The notes under the pieces are model-generated. The model worked only from the letters and a program-made list of their open reading frames with translations, ran no database searches and was not told the origin of the DNA. The translations under genes were made by a program, and so were the position numbers. This document shows positions 7,060 to 15,338 of a stretch of 64,000 nt of DNA, in pieces. Source of the DNA: Verrucomicrobiaceae bacterium (lineage in GTDB: Bacteria; Verrucomicrobiota; Verrucomicrobiia; Verrucomicrobiales; Akkermansiaceae); contig JAIXWR010000046.1 of NCBI GenBank assembly GCA_027491155.1, positions 62,001 to 126,000 on the forward strand, written 5' to 3'. The number at the start of each line of letters is the position of its first letter. Position 1 is the stretch's first letter.

Positions 7060-8310
7060 ATGAGCAGCACTTCCACGACCGAATACCAAGCTCCTGACGT
7101 GGCCGCCAAGGCAGCCTCCTACCACGAGGAAACGTCGGACCTGATGGGCGAGAAAATGGTCCTCAACATGGGCCCATCCCACCCCGCCACCCACGGCGTG
7201 CTGCGCCTGATCCTGGAGCTGGACGGCGAAGTCATCACCAAGGCGGATCCCGACATCGGCTTCCTCCACCGCGGTGACGAGAAGATCGCGGAGAACATGC
7301 ACTACAACCAGTTCGTGCCCTACACGGACCGGCTGGACTACCTCGCCCCGCTCGCCAACAACGTCGCCTACGCCTGCGCGGTCGAAAAGCTGATGGGCTG
7401 GGAACTTCCGCCCCGCGGCCAGGCCCTGCGCGTCCTCTGCTGCGAGCTGGCCCGGATTTCCTCCCACATGCTCGGCGTCGGCGTCTGCGCCATGGACGTG
7501 GGCGCGATGACCGTCTTCCTCTACACCTTCACCGAGCGGGAAAAGATCTACAACCTCTGCGAACAGCTCACCGGCGCCCGCTTCACCACCTCCTACACCC
7601 GCGTCGGCGGCCAGGTCCGCGACATGCCGCCGGGCTTCGACAAGGCGGTCCGCACCTTCCTCGACGAGTGCGAGGTGACGGTCGGCGAGGTTTCCAAGCT
7701 GCTCGACAAGAACAAGATCTTCATCGACCGCATGGCCGACATCGGCGTGATCTCCAAGGATTCCGCCATCGCCTGGGGCCTCACCGGCCCGAACCTCCGC
7801 GCCTCCGGCGTCGCCCGCGACCTGCGCAAGGACAACCCCTACCTCGGCTACGAGAAATACGACTTCGACGTCGCGATCGCCGACGAGGGCGACTGCTACG
7901 CCCGCTACCTGGTCCGCATGGAAGAGCTCCGGCAGTCGATCAAAATCTGCCGCCAGGTGCTCGACACCATGCCTTCCGGCCCGGTCAACCTCGCCGAGTC
8001 CAAGAGCATGCTGCCCGACAAGGAGCGCGTGCTGATGTCGATGGAGGAACTGATCCACCACTTCATCGTCGCCACCCAGGGCATCGACGCCCCTCCCGGC
8101 GAGGTCTATTTCGCCGCCGAGAATCCCAAGGGCGAGCTCGGCTTCTACATTCACTCGACCGGCGGCGGCGTCCCGCACCGCTTGAAGATCCGCAGCCCCT
8201 CCTTCTGCAACCTCGCCCCCTTGTCCGTGCTGCTGCCCGGCCACATGGTGTCCGACATCCCCGCCGTGCTCGGTTCGCTGGATTTCGTGATGGGCGAGTG
8301 CGACCGCTGA
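7060..8310 (+). CDS. nuoD: NADH-quinone oxidoreductase subunit D (49 kDa subunit)
   Basis: Peripheral-arm subunit of respiratory complex I that lines the quinone-binding pocket with NuoB. The 416-aa product has the usual length and the family blocks MGPSHPATHGVLRLILELDG, DPDIGFLHRGDEKIAENMHY, YTDRLDYLAPLANN, ARFTTSYTRVGGQ and the C-terminal SVLLPGHMVSDIPAVLGSLDFVMGECDR. The quinone-site His sits in SHPATHG. I start at the ATG at 7060 because the upstream in-frame extension reads through the divergent gene. nuoE follows after 14 bases and nuoF after that. nuoA-C are not next to it. Confidence 0.97.
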   Translation: MSSTSTTEYQAPDVAAKAASYHEETSDLMGEKMVLNMGPSHPATHGVLRLILELDGEVITKADPDIGFLHRGDEKIAENMHYNQFVPYTDRLDYLAPLANNVAYACAVEKLMGWELPPRGQALRVLCCELARISSHMLGVGVCAMDVGAMTVFLYTFTEREKIYNLCEQLTGARFTTSYTRVGGQVRDMPPGFDKAVRTFLDECEVTVGEVSKLLDKNKIFIDRMADIGVISKDSAIAWGLTGPNLRASGVARDLRKDNPYLGYEKYDFDVAIADEGDCYARYLVRMEELRQSIKICRQVLDTMPSGPVNLAESKSMLPDKERVLMSMEELIHHFIVATQGIDAPPGEVYFAAENPKGELGFYIHSTGGGVPHRLKIRSPSFCNLAPLSVLLPGHMVSDIPAVLGSLDFVMGECDR

Positions 8311-8324
8311 TACCCACGCCTGCC

Positions 8325-8912
8325 ATGTCCCGATCCCTGCTCGAAGAAAACGTCGCCTCGCCGGAAACGCCCGGTTCGAAGTTCTTCCCGCCCTTCGTCC
8401 CGACCGCCGCCCTGGAGGCCGAAGCCGACAAGCGCCTCGCCCAGTTCCCCGGCGACCAGAAGCGCTCGGCGGTCCTGCCGCTGCTCCACTTCGTCCAGCA
8501 CCACCACGGCTACATTTCCGCGGAGGCGATCGAATGGGTCGCCGCACGGTTGGAAATCGCCCCGATCAAGGTGCTGGAAGTCGTGACCTTCTACCCCGGC
8601 TTCCGCCAGTCGGCCCCGGGCAAGACCCACATCCGCGTCTGCCGCACCCTGTCCTGTGCGATGGGCGGCTCCCACGAGCTGATGGAAAAGCTGTGCGAGC
8701 TCACCGGCATCGACCGCTCCCACGCCGACTCCCACCACCACCCGGTCACCGTTTCCCCCTGCGGGAACTGGTCGGTCGAGTTCGCCGAGTGCCTCGCCTC
8801 CTGCGGCACCGCCCCGGTCTGCCTGGTGAATGACGATTTCCACGAAGCGGTCACGCCGGACAAGGCCCAGGCCCTTCTCGATGCCTACCAAGGCAACACC
8901 ACTTCCCACTGA
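8325..8912 (+). CDS. nuoE: NADH-quinone oxidoreductase subunit E (24 kDa, 2Fe-2S)
   Basis: Thioredoxin-fold subunit of the NADH-dehydrogenase module of complex I. The 195-aa product has the helical N-terminal part (LPLLHFVQHHHGYISAEAIEWVA) and the ligands of the N1a 2Fe-2S cluster: a first Cys pair in CRTLSC and a second pair in CLASCGTAP. A His/Asp/Ser-rich insertion (DRSHADSHHHPVT) between the two pairs is longer than in many NuoE proteins. It begins 14 bases after nuoD and ends 9 bases before nuoF, as expected for an operon. Confidence 0.95.
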   Translation: MSRSLLEENVASPETPGSKFFPPFVPTAALEAEADKRLAQFPGDQKRSAVLPLLHFVQHHHGYISAEAIEWVAARLEIAPIKVLEVVTFYPGFRQSAPGKTHIRVCRTLSCAMGGSHELMEKLCELTGIDRSHADSHHHPVTVSPCGNWSVEFAECLASCGTAPVCLVNDDFHEAVTPDKAQALLDAYQGNTTSH

Positions 8913-8921
8913 TCAGCGCCC

Positions 8922-10328
8922 ATGATCACCTACAAAGCCGGCAAACAGCCCGATCCCCGCGAGTTCCGCCTCATCTTCAAGAACGTCGACCGCGAGGGCT
9001 GGGATCCCTCCATCGATTGCTACCTGCGCGATGGCGGCTACGAGGACCTGCGCAAGGCGATGGGCATGGAGCCCAAGGCGATCACCGAGGAAGTCAAGAA
9101 GGCCGGCCTTCGCGGCCGCGGCGGCGCGGGCTTCCCGACCGGCCTGAAGTGGACCTTCATTCCGCCGAACAACACCAAGCCGGTCTATCTGATCTGCAAC
9201 TGCGACGAATCCGAACCCGGCACCTTCAAGGACCGCTACATCGTCCACCAGGACCCGCACCAGCTCATCGAAGGCATGGTGATCTCCTGCTTCGCCGTCG
9301 GTGCCAAGGTCGCCTATATCTACATCCGCGAGGAGTTCCCGGAAGCCGCGATCATCCTCGAAAACGCCATCGCCGAGGCCCGCGCCAAGAACTTCGTCGG
9401 CCCCAACGTCCTCGGTTCCGGCTTCGACGTGGAAATCTACGTCCACCGCGGTGCCGCCGCCTACATCTGCGGCGAGGAGACCGGCCTGATCGAGTCGCTC
9501 GAAGGCAAGCGCGCCTACCCGCGCATCAAGCCGCCCTATTTCCCCGCCGCGCTCGGGCTCTACATGTGCCCGACCATCGTCAACAACGTCGAGTCGCTGT
9601 GCCACGTGAAGCACATCGTCCGCATGACCGGCGAGGAATACGCCAAGCTCGGCGTGAAGAACAACACCGGCACCCGCATCCTCTGCGTCTCCGGCGATGT
9701 GAAAAAACCCGGCTACTTCGAAGTGCAGGTCGGCAAGGTGACCATGCGCGAGCTGCTCTACGACATGTGCGGCGGACCCAAGGACGGCCGCGAATTCAAG
9801 GCCGTCATCCCCGGCGGCTCCTCCGCCAAGATCCTCCGCTGCGACGAGGGATTCACCCTCAAGGGCAAGGGCCCGGACGGCAGCGACCTGAAGATGTCGT
9901 TCTGGGATATCCCGATGGATTTCGACTCGCTCGCCGCCGTCGGCTCGATGGCCGGCTCCGGCGGGGTCATCGTCATGGACGACTCCCGCAAGATGTCCTG
10001 GGTCCTCAACAATCTGAACACCTTCTACGCCCACGAATCCTGCGGCCAGTGCACGCCTTGCCGCGAAGGCTCGATGTGGATGAAGAAAATCTCCGACCGC
10101 ATCGTCGCCGGCGAAGCCTCGCCGAAGGACATCGCCACCCTCGAAAGCGTCGCCTACCAGATCGACGGCCGCACCATCTGCGCCTTCGGCGAAGCCTCGT
10201 CCTGGCCGGTGGAAGCAATCATCGCGAAGTTCCGCGAGGAACTCATCGCCGATACCAAGCCGGAGAACGAAAGTGTCCCGCACAACCCCGAGGCCGAGGC
10301 CCAGCGCCGCTTCCTCCAGCCGGCGTAG
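8922..10328 (+). CDS. nuoF: NADH-quinone oxidoreductase subunit F (51 kDa, FMN and 4Fe-4S)
   Basis: The NADH-oxidising subunit of complex I. The 468-aa product contains the NADH/FMN-binding glycine-rich block LRGRGGAGFPTGLKWTF, NCDESEPGTFKDR, the HRGAAAYICGEETGLIESLEG FMN block, and the 4Fe-4S site SCGQCTPCREG with its fourth Cys in DGRTICAFGEA. It is the last gene of the nuoD-E-F set; the next gene is convergent, so nuoG and the membrane-arm genes are not adjacent. A stem-loop follows the stop. Start ATG at 8922 gives a normal N-terminus. Confidence 0.97.
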   Translation: MITYKAGKQPDPREFRLIFKNVDREGWDPSIDCYLRDGGYEDLRKAMGMEPKAITEEVKKAGLRGRGGAGFPTGLKWTFIPPNNTKPVYLICNCDESEPGTFKDRYIVHQDPHQLIEGMVISCFAVGAKVAYIYIREEFPEAAIILENAIAEARAKNFVGPNVLGSGFDVEIYVHRGAAAYICGEETGLIESLEGKRAYPRIKPPYFPAALGLYMCPTIVNNVESLCHVKHIVRMTGEEYAKLGVKNNTGTRILCVSGDVKKPGYFEVQVGKVTMRELLYDMCGGPKDGREFKAVIPGGSSAKILRCDEGFTLKGKGPDGSDLKMSFWDIPMDFDSLAAVGSMAGSGGVIVMDDSRKMSWVLNNLNTFYAHESCGQCTPCREGSMWMKKISDRIVAGEASPKDIATLESVAYQIDGRTICAFGEASSWPVEAIIAKFREELIADTKPENESVPHNPEAEAQRRFLQPA

Positions 10329-10346
10329 TCGCACCGCTTTGCAAGC

Positions 10347-10380
10347 TTTGACGGAGCGCGGGACCACCGCACGCGTCAAA
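10347..10380. terminator. Imperfect stem-loop between convergent nuoF and methyltransferase genes
   Basis: TTTGAC (10347-10352) pairs with GTCAAA (10375-10380), and an inner CGG/CCG stem closes a GACCA loop, with a few mismatches between. The gap of 86 bases separates two converging genes. No T-run follows on the plus strand, so termination in either direction is only plausible. Confidence 0.35.
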
Positions 10381-10414
10381 ACACGTCCGGGCTCCACCTG
10401 GATCGAGCCCGCGC

Positions 10415-11308
10415 TCAGTCCGCAGTGAGCCCGTGTCCGCCATGGGCGGCACCGTCACGAAACCCGAATCCGCGGCGTACCGCGGCCATCGCGGCGGTCA
10501 GGCGGCCGCTCTCCTCGCGCACGACCAGCGGTTCCTCCACCTCCACCGGACCGCCGGCTTCGTCGCGGTGACGACAGGCGAAAAGCGTGAAGAGCGGCGG
10601 CAAGGACTGCCGCGGGACCACGTCGCGCATTCGCAGCACCTCCAGCCCCGCCGCGGCGATGCCGTCCAGCGCGCGCTGCTTCTGCGGCGTCGGAAAACAC
10701 AGCACGAACCAGCCGCCCGGCGCGAGATGCTTCACGGCGGCCTTCGCATAGTCGGAAACATCGCCCCGCAGCTCGAAGCGGGCATGCGCCTTCTGCGAGT
10801 CCTGCGGCACCACGCCGGCCGAGACCGGGAAATACGGCGGGCTGCCGGTCACCAGCGGGAACCTCGTGCCCAGGTCCAAATCCCGCAGGTCCCCGAGCGA
10901 GCATTCGACGCGGTCCCTCAGGCCGTTGGCGACGAGGTTCGCTTGCAGCAACCGATAACTGATCTCCTGGGCTTCCACGCAGGTCAGCCTCGCGTCGGGT
11001 CCCATGCCCCACAGCGTCAGCAACCCGACGGTGCCGATACCGGTGCCAAGATCAAGGTGGCGGTCCACCGGCGGCGACACCTGCAAGGCGTACCAAGCGG
11101 TGAGGACGTCGTCGGCCGAGTGACGGTGGCCCTTCTTCCGCTGGGCGATCAGCCAGCCGGCCTCCGCGCCGGAGTCGTCGTGCCACGCCTCGCGGTCGAG
11201 CCCCTGCGGCCCGGTAAGTGCGTCCAGCGTGATGCGCTCGCCGAGCTCAGACTCAAGCCGCCGCCGCTCCTCCCGCCAATGCTCCATGCTCGTCATCGGC
11301 ATCCTCAT
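10415..11308 (-). CDS. Class I SAM-dependent methyltransferase, TrmN6/YfiC-like
   Basis: The 297-aa product has the S-adenosylmethionine-binding motif I HLDLGTGIGTVGLL near residue 85, a VEAQ acidic motif II, and a GSPPYFP motif IV. That last motif matches the (N/D/S)PPY active site of N6-adenine methyltransferases such as the tRNA1(Val) A37 enzyme TrmN6. The N-terminal ~75 residues (HRHSADDVLTAW) resemble the substrate-positioning segment of that group, where K/R-x-G-x-R-x(2,4)-D is usual. The ATG overlaps the TGA of the PhnA/YjdM gene, indicating translational coupling. The exact RNA target is not certain and a protein N5-glutamine target is the main alternative. Confidence 0.8.
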   Translation of the reverse strand: MRMPMTSMEHWREERRRLESELGERITLDALTGPQGLDREAWHDDSGAEAGWLIAQRKKGHRHSADDVLTAWYALQVSPPVDRHLDLGTGIGTVGLLTLWGMGPDARLTCVEAQEISYRLLQANLVANGLRDRVECSLGDLRDLDLGTRFPLVTGSPPYFPVSAGVVPQDSQKAHARFELRGDVSDYAKAAVKHLAPGGWFVLCFPTPQKQRALDGIAAAGLEVLRMRDVVPRQSLPPLFTLFACRHRDEAGGPVEVEEPLVVREESGRLTAAMAAVRRGFGFRDGAAHGGHGLTAD

Positions 11309-11643
11309 GCGGTCACCTTCTTCACATACATCGCCTTCAGCGCGATGGCCATGCCTTCCATCTTGCAGGAGATCTCGTGGTCGCCATCGACCAGCCGGAT
11401 CGGCCTGGACTTCGTGCCGGTCTTCAAGACCTGCGAGGTGCCCCCCAGCTTCAAGTCCTTGATCATCGCGACCACGTCGCCATCGGCGAGAACGTTTCCG
11501 TAGGCATCCTTGACCACGCGCACGGTCGCAACTTCATCCGCGGCGGCATCGTCCCATTCGTGGCCGCAGGTCAGGCACTCGTGGTGGAGGTCGGTGTCGA
11601 GGATCTCGCTCATCTCGCAAAGCGGGCAGGTCAGGTCGGCCAT
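11305..11643 (-). CDS. yjdM: PhnA/YjdM family zinc-ribbon protein
   Basis: The 112-aa product begins with a zinc ribbon, CPLC followed 15 residues later by CLTC, then a small beta domain with VVKDAYGNVLADGDVVAMIKDLKLG, KTGTKSRPIRLVDGDHEI and the family-typical end MALKAMYVKK-like segment (AIALKAMYVKKVTA). Despite the name 'alkylphosphonate utilization', YjdM has no established C-P bond chemistry. The ATG at 11643 places the zinc ribbon at the N-terminus as in homologues; a longer upstream frame is unsupported. It overlaps the downstream methyltransferase by 4 bases. A 150-base divergent gap separates it from the next lipoprotein gene. Confidence 0.9.
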   Translation of the reverse strand: MADLTCPLCEMSEILDTDLHHECLTCGHEWDDAAADEVATVRVVKDAYGNVLADGDVVAMIKDLKLGGTSQVLKTGTKSRPIRLVDGDHEISCKMEGMAIALKAMYVKKVTA

Positions 11644-11793
11644 GGCGTCCAGCAAGCTCCTTCCGCGCACGCGGCTCAAGCGCGGAATGCCCTTGGAGAA
11701 GCGTCGTGGCCGATCTCCGCCGCGATCCGGGACCCAGGCAGGGGATCGCCGCGCTTGCCGGAGGGTCACCCTTGAGCATGATCGGCCAATCGC

Positions 11794-12216
11794 ATGAATC
11801 CACCCACCCGCTTGCTGCCGGTCTTCGCCGCCTCGATCCTCGCCGCCTGCACTCCGGGACCGGCCGAGCCCCCTCCGCAGGAAAGCCGGCCGACCCCGGC
11901 CGCCAACAACGGCACGGCCCCGCGCGGCATCGCCGGGAGCACGCTGCAATACTCCGACCTCCACAGCCGGAACACTTATGAGTTCGGGACTACCGGCCGG
12001 TTCGTCTTCCGTTACATCCACCACGGAAGCGGCGATTCCGGCGAGCGCGACGGCACCTACCGCTACCGGATCACCGGCGCGGACCAGGCGCGGGTCGATT
12101 TCGGCGACGGAGATTTCATGATGATGGAGTTCGACACCCCGCTTTCGGGGACCTGCGTCTTCGACGGCGACGTCCGGCGCTACGGCTTCACCCTGACCCG
12201 GCCGGACGGGGAGTAG
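11794..12216 (+). CDS. Small hypothetical lipoprotein
   Basis: The 140-aa product has a lipoprotein signal (RLLPVFAASILAAC, lipidated Cys19) and a Pro-rich linker. A compact domain of about 85 residues follows, rich in Tyr, Phe and Gly (TLQYSDLHSRNTYEF, GRFVFRYIHHGSGDSG, RYRITGADQARVDFGDGDF). Alternating polar and aromatic residues suggest a beta-sandwich or a lipocalin-like barrel. I do not recognise the family. The next gene encodes a PotD-like lipoprotein 72 bases downstream on the same strand, with no functional link visible. Confidence 0.75.
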   Translation: MNPPTRLLPVFAASILAACTPGPAEPPPQESRPTPAANNGTAPRGIAGSTLQYSDLHSRNTYEFGTTGRFVFRYIHHGSGDSGERDGTYRYRITGADQARVDFGDGDFMMMEFDTPLSGTCVFDGDVRRYGFTLTRPDGE

Positions 12217-12288
12217 CCGGGCCGGGACATCGGACCGGCTTCGATTGAGGATTGAATCCTGGTCGATTGCTGGTTTCCTCCCACAAGC

Positions 12289-13347
12289 ATGAACCGCCGC
12301 CACTTCCTCACCGCTTCCTCCGCAGCGCTCGCCGCCGCTTCCCTCCCCGCCTGCAAGTCCAAGGGAACGGCGGGTTCCGGAGAGAAGAAGACCCTGACCG
12401 TCTTCACCTGGGCCGACTACCTCAGCGACTCCGCCAAGGAAGGCTTCGAGAAAGCCCACAACTGCACGGTGGTCATCGACACCTTCGATTCCAACGAGTC
12501 GATGCTCGCCAAGCTGGAGTCCGGCGCCACCGGCTACGACATCCTCGTCCCGTCCTCCTACGCCGTGCAGGCGCTCAAGCGGAAGGACATGCTTCAGACG
12601 CTCGATCACGCGAAGCTGCCGAATCTGAAGAACATCGACGCCAGTTACCTCGCCAAGGCCCTCGATTCCAAGATGGCGATGTCCGTGCCCTACATGATGG
12701 CGCCGACCTGCCTCGCCTATCTCGCTTCAAAGGTGAAAGACCCCGTGGAATCCTGGGCGCTGCTCGACCGCGCCGACCTCAAGGGCCGGGTGACCCTGCT
12801 CGACGACATGCGCGAGGTCCTCGGCGCGGCCTTGAAGTTCCTGGGTCACTCCCTGAACTCGACCGATCCCGCCCAACTCGCCGCCGCCCGCGACGTGGCG
12901 ATTCGCTGGAAAGCCAACATCGCGAAATTCGAGAACGAGCAGTACAAGACCGGCATCGCGTCCGGCGAGTTCCACCTCGTCCAAGGATACGCCGGCGACC
13001 TGATCCAGGTCAGCGAGGAAAACGAGGACATGCGGATCTTCATCCCGAAGGAAGGCACCACCTTCTCCTGCGACGACCTGTGCATCCCGAAGTCAGCCAA
13101 GGAGCCCGACCTCGCCCACGCCTTCATCAACCACCTCAGCGGGGCGGAAGTCGCCGCGGAAAACATGGAATGGATCGGCTACCGTGCGCCGAACAGCGCC
13201 GCTTACAGCCATCTCAGCGAAGACTTCCGCGGCAGCGCCGTGCTCTTCCCGCCCGATGAACTCTTCGCGAAGTGCGAGCCGATCGGCGACCTGGGCGACC
13301 AGTTGCCCCTGTGGACCGCGGAATGGGACAAGGTGAAGACGGCCTGA
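12289..13347 (+). CDS. potD: PotD-like spermidine/putrescine-binding lipoprotein (solitary)
   Basis: Periplasmic solute-binding protein of the extracellular solute-binding family that serves polyamine ABC importers. The 352-aa product begins MNRRHFLTASS with a twin-arginine-type motif and a lipobox SLPAC (Cys22), so it is probably a Tat-exported lipoprotein. Family blocks are LTVFTWADYLSDS, the YDILVPSSYAVQAL region, LPNLKNID, and a C-terminal LCIPKSAKEPDLAHAFINHL. Acidic and aromatic residues that bind the amines are expected in these blocks. No permease or ATPase gene is adjacent, so it either works with components encoded elsewhere or has become a sensor. It converges on the sialidase-like gene across a 35-base gap. 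Confidence 0.85.
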   Translation: MNRRHFLTASSAALAAASLPACKSKGTAGSGEKKTLTVFTWADYLSDSAKEGFEKAHNCTVVIDTFDSNESMLAKLESGATGYDILVPSSYAVQALKRKDMLQTLDHAKLPNLKNIDASYLAKALDSKMAMSVPYMMAPTCLAYLASKVKDPVESWALLDRADLKGRVTLLDDMREVLGAALKFLGHSLNSTDPAQLAAARDVAIRWKANIAKFENEQYKTGIASGEFHLVQGYAGDLIQVSEENEDMRIFIPKEGTTFSCDDLCIPKSAKEPDLAHAFINHLSGAEVAAENMEWIGYRAPNSAAYSHLSEDFRGSAVLFPPDELFAKCEPIGDLGDQLPLWTAEWDKVKTA

Positions 13348-13382
13348 GCACCGATCCGCATCAGGCCCGATCTTCGGTCCCC

Positions 13383-14960
13383 TCAGTCCGCGTCCAGAAT
13401 CAGGATGGCTCCCGTCCAGTTCCCGCGCGGCAGGCGGAGCACCTCGCCGGCCTTGATCGGCCGGGAAAGCACGCGGACCTTCGTGTTTCCGGCGTCATCG
13501 TAGGAGAACTCCTGCGCTTCTTCGGTCCAGCCATCCAGATCGATGCCCGCCTGCCCGGTGGCCGTCGCGATGCGAACCACCGCATCCCGCTTCGCCTTCA
13601 CCTGCCGGACGTCCTTTGCCCCGCCATCGAAGCGGGTGAAGGACTTCCCTGCCAGCCCGGCAGGGATCTCCCGCCACCGGTAATCGCGATTGCCGAAGGC
13701 CTTCGCCCCGTTCTCGAGGCGGGCGATTTCGCAGGCCCCGCCGCGGATCGTAAGGCCGCCCGTTTCCAAAGCAGAGCCCGAGAACTCCGGCATCGCGACA
13801 TCGTCCCCGCGGTCGAGCGAGCGGAAGCCAGGCCAACGGTGGAAAGTCAGGAAATTCGCGTCGTGATGATTCCGTGCCCCGCCCTCCGCGTCGTCCCAGG
13901 CGGTCCTGCAAACGGCAATGAGATCCTCACCCTCGAACTGCCAGTCCACATACTGGAAGCCGTGGCGGACCACATCCGGGTGATAGAGCAGGATGCACCG
14001 GAGGTCCCACTTGCGCAGGTCCGCCGAATGCAGCAACGCGAGCGTGTTGCGGACCGACGCGGGACGCCCGTCGCCGCGGTGGCGCTCGGGAACGATCGTC
14101 GCTAGCGTCCAATAGCCGGGGCCGTCCGGATCCTTGCGGATCGTGAACTTCTTCGCCCCGCCGGGAAGTTCGATGAAATCCCTCTCCGGATCGAAGCGGG
14201 CCGTCGTGCCGTCCTTCGAAACCCGGACCATCGCGGCCCGCTCCGGCTGCCGCGACGTGTCCACCCGGAGTATGTTCACGATGCCGCCATCCGGGGCAGC
14301 GACGGCATTACCCTCCAGCCACGCCGCAAAGTCGCCCTCCAGCCAGGCGGGATCGCGGCCCAGAGCCTCGCTGACCGTCCAGTTCGCCGGATCGAGCAAG
14401 TCCGCCGCCGCGGGTGCCGACATCATGCGAGCCCGATAGCGCTCGCCCCACTTGTCGCTGGTATGCGCGTCTTCGATGGCACGCCAGAGCCTGCCGTCGT
14501 GCTCGACCACCGGCACCGGCGCGGTGTGCCATTGCCCGTCCAGCAGCACCGCGGGGTCCGACCACGACTTTCCGGAATCCTCCGAACGCCGGATCACCAC
14601 GCGGCCGTGATGCTTGTCGGTGCCCATCAAGTGGACCGCGCCCCGATGAACGAAGAGACCGGTCCAGAAGAAGCCTTCGAAGTCCCGGACATGCCGCCAG
14701 CTCTCGCCGCGGTCGGTCGAGCGGTAAAGCCGGCCCCGCCCGAACCCGTGCTCGCGGCTCGCCGGGCCGAAGAGATCGTGACTTGCCAGATAGGAACCGT
14801 CCGGCGCGATGCAGATCGAAGGCGAGCCGATATACAGCCCCGACGATGCCGGCGAATGATGGATCACCGTCCCGGGCGGTGGAGGCACGGCCGCGGCCGG
14901 CAGGACAGCGCTGCAAAGCAGGTTGGCGAGGAGAATCAGGGAACGCATCACGGGCTTCAT
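13383..14960 (-). CDS. Exported sialidase/BNR-repeat family protein
   Basis: The 525-aa product has a signal peptide (about residues 1-24). Residues ~30-390 read as a six-bladed beta-propeller of the sialidase superfamily. Asp-box-type repeats are visible (STDRGESW near 82 and SEDSGKSW near 128), with ICIAPDGSYLASHD and a Tyr/Arg-rich core. The last ~120 residues (GGLTIRGGACEIARL onward, to the terminus NWTGAILILDAD) form a separate beta-rich domain. Related Verrucomicrobia and Planctomycetes proteins are annotated exo-alpha-sialidase, but the arginine triad cannot be assigned from sequence alone, so other glycan hydrolysis is equally possible. It diverges from the large cluster beginning at 15339. 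Confidence 0.75.
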   Translation of the reverse strand: MKPVMRSLILLANLLCSAVLPAAAVPPPPGTVIHHSPASSGLYIGSPSICIAPDGSYLASHDLFGPASREHGFGRGRLYRSTDRGESWRHVRDFEGFFWTGLFVHRGAVHLMGTDKHHGRVVIRRSEDSGKSWSDPAVLLDGQWHTAPVPVVEHDGRLWRAIEDAHTSDKWGERYRARMMSAPAAADLLDPANWTVSEALGRDPAWLEGDFAAWLEGNAVAAPDGGIVNILRVDTSRQPERAAMVRVSKDGTTARFDPERDFIELPGGAKKFTIRKDPDGPGYWTLATIVPERHRGDGRPASVRNTLALLHSADLRKWDLRCILLYHPDVVRHGFQYVDWQFEGEDLIAVCRTAWDDAEGGARNHHDANFLTFHRWPGFRSLDRGDDVAMPEFSGSALETGGLTIRGGACEIARLENGAKAFGNRDYRWREIPAGLAGKSFTRFDGGAKDVRQVKAKRDAVVRIATATGQAGIDLDGWTEEAQEFSYDDAGNTKVRVLSRPIKAGEVLRLPRGNWTGAILILDAD

Positions 14961-15338
14961 CGACAGGAACCGGCCGGACGTGGGGATTCTTTCGGACGCC
15001 CCGCACCCGTCGCCACCACCTTCTTGCCCCCTCCCTCCGCCTCGAGAGATTCAGCGCCTGCGATCCGGCGACTTCCCATGGCGGTGAAGGGAGCCACGGC
15101 GTTCCAGAGGAAATGCCGGCGAATGCGCAATTTCCAATAAACTATACGCATTCCTGTCTGGAAGAAACAGGCCCGCCATGAGACATCTTTAGGCTGCCCC
15201 GGGGCATGGTCCGGGGCGACCCGCGGCGCCCAAGATGTACCGGGAAAACCACCCGCCGGCACCGGGGGGACGCACGATCCGGGAAGGTCGGAGCACCACC
15301 CGTAAACGGATCCTCGCCAAGGCCGAAAACCCAACCTC
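14961..15338. other. 378-base divergent intergenic region with a structured leader candidate
   Basis: The region separates the leftward sialidase-like gene from the 3,806-aa gene. It has an AT-richer stretch at about 15128-15150. Within this stretch TATAGT on the minus strand (15141-15146) is a fair -10 for the sialidase-like gene, without a convincing -35. A small hairpin (CCTGT/ACAGG) lies near 15153-15171, and a larger fold occupies 15183-15238. I find no credible ORF here. Confidence 0.5.
15183..15238 (+). ncRNA. Candidate structured 5' leader of the 3,806-aa gene
   Basis: ACATCTT at 15183-15189 pairs perfectly with AAGATGT at 15232-15238. Inside, GCCCCGG (196-202 of the 15 kb block) pairs with CCGGGGC (211-217) around an 8-base loop. 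A nested two-stem RNA therefore sits about 100 bases before the ATG at 15339. It does not match any riboswitch consensus I know. A regulatory leader is inference; chance pairing in GC-rich sequence is possible for the inner stem but less so for the AT-rich outer stem. Confidence 0.3.
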
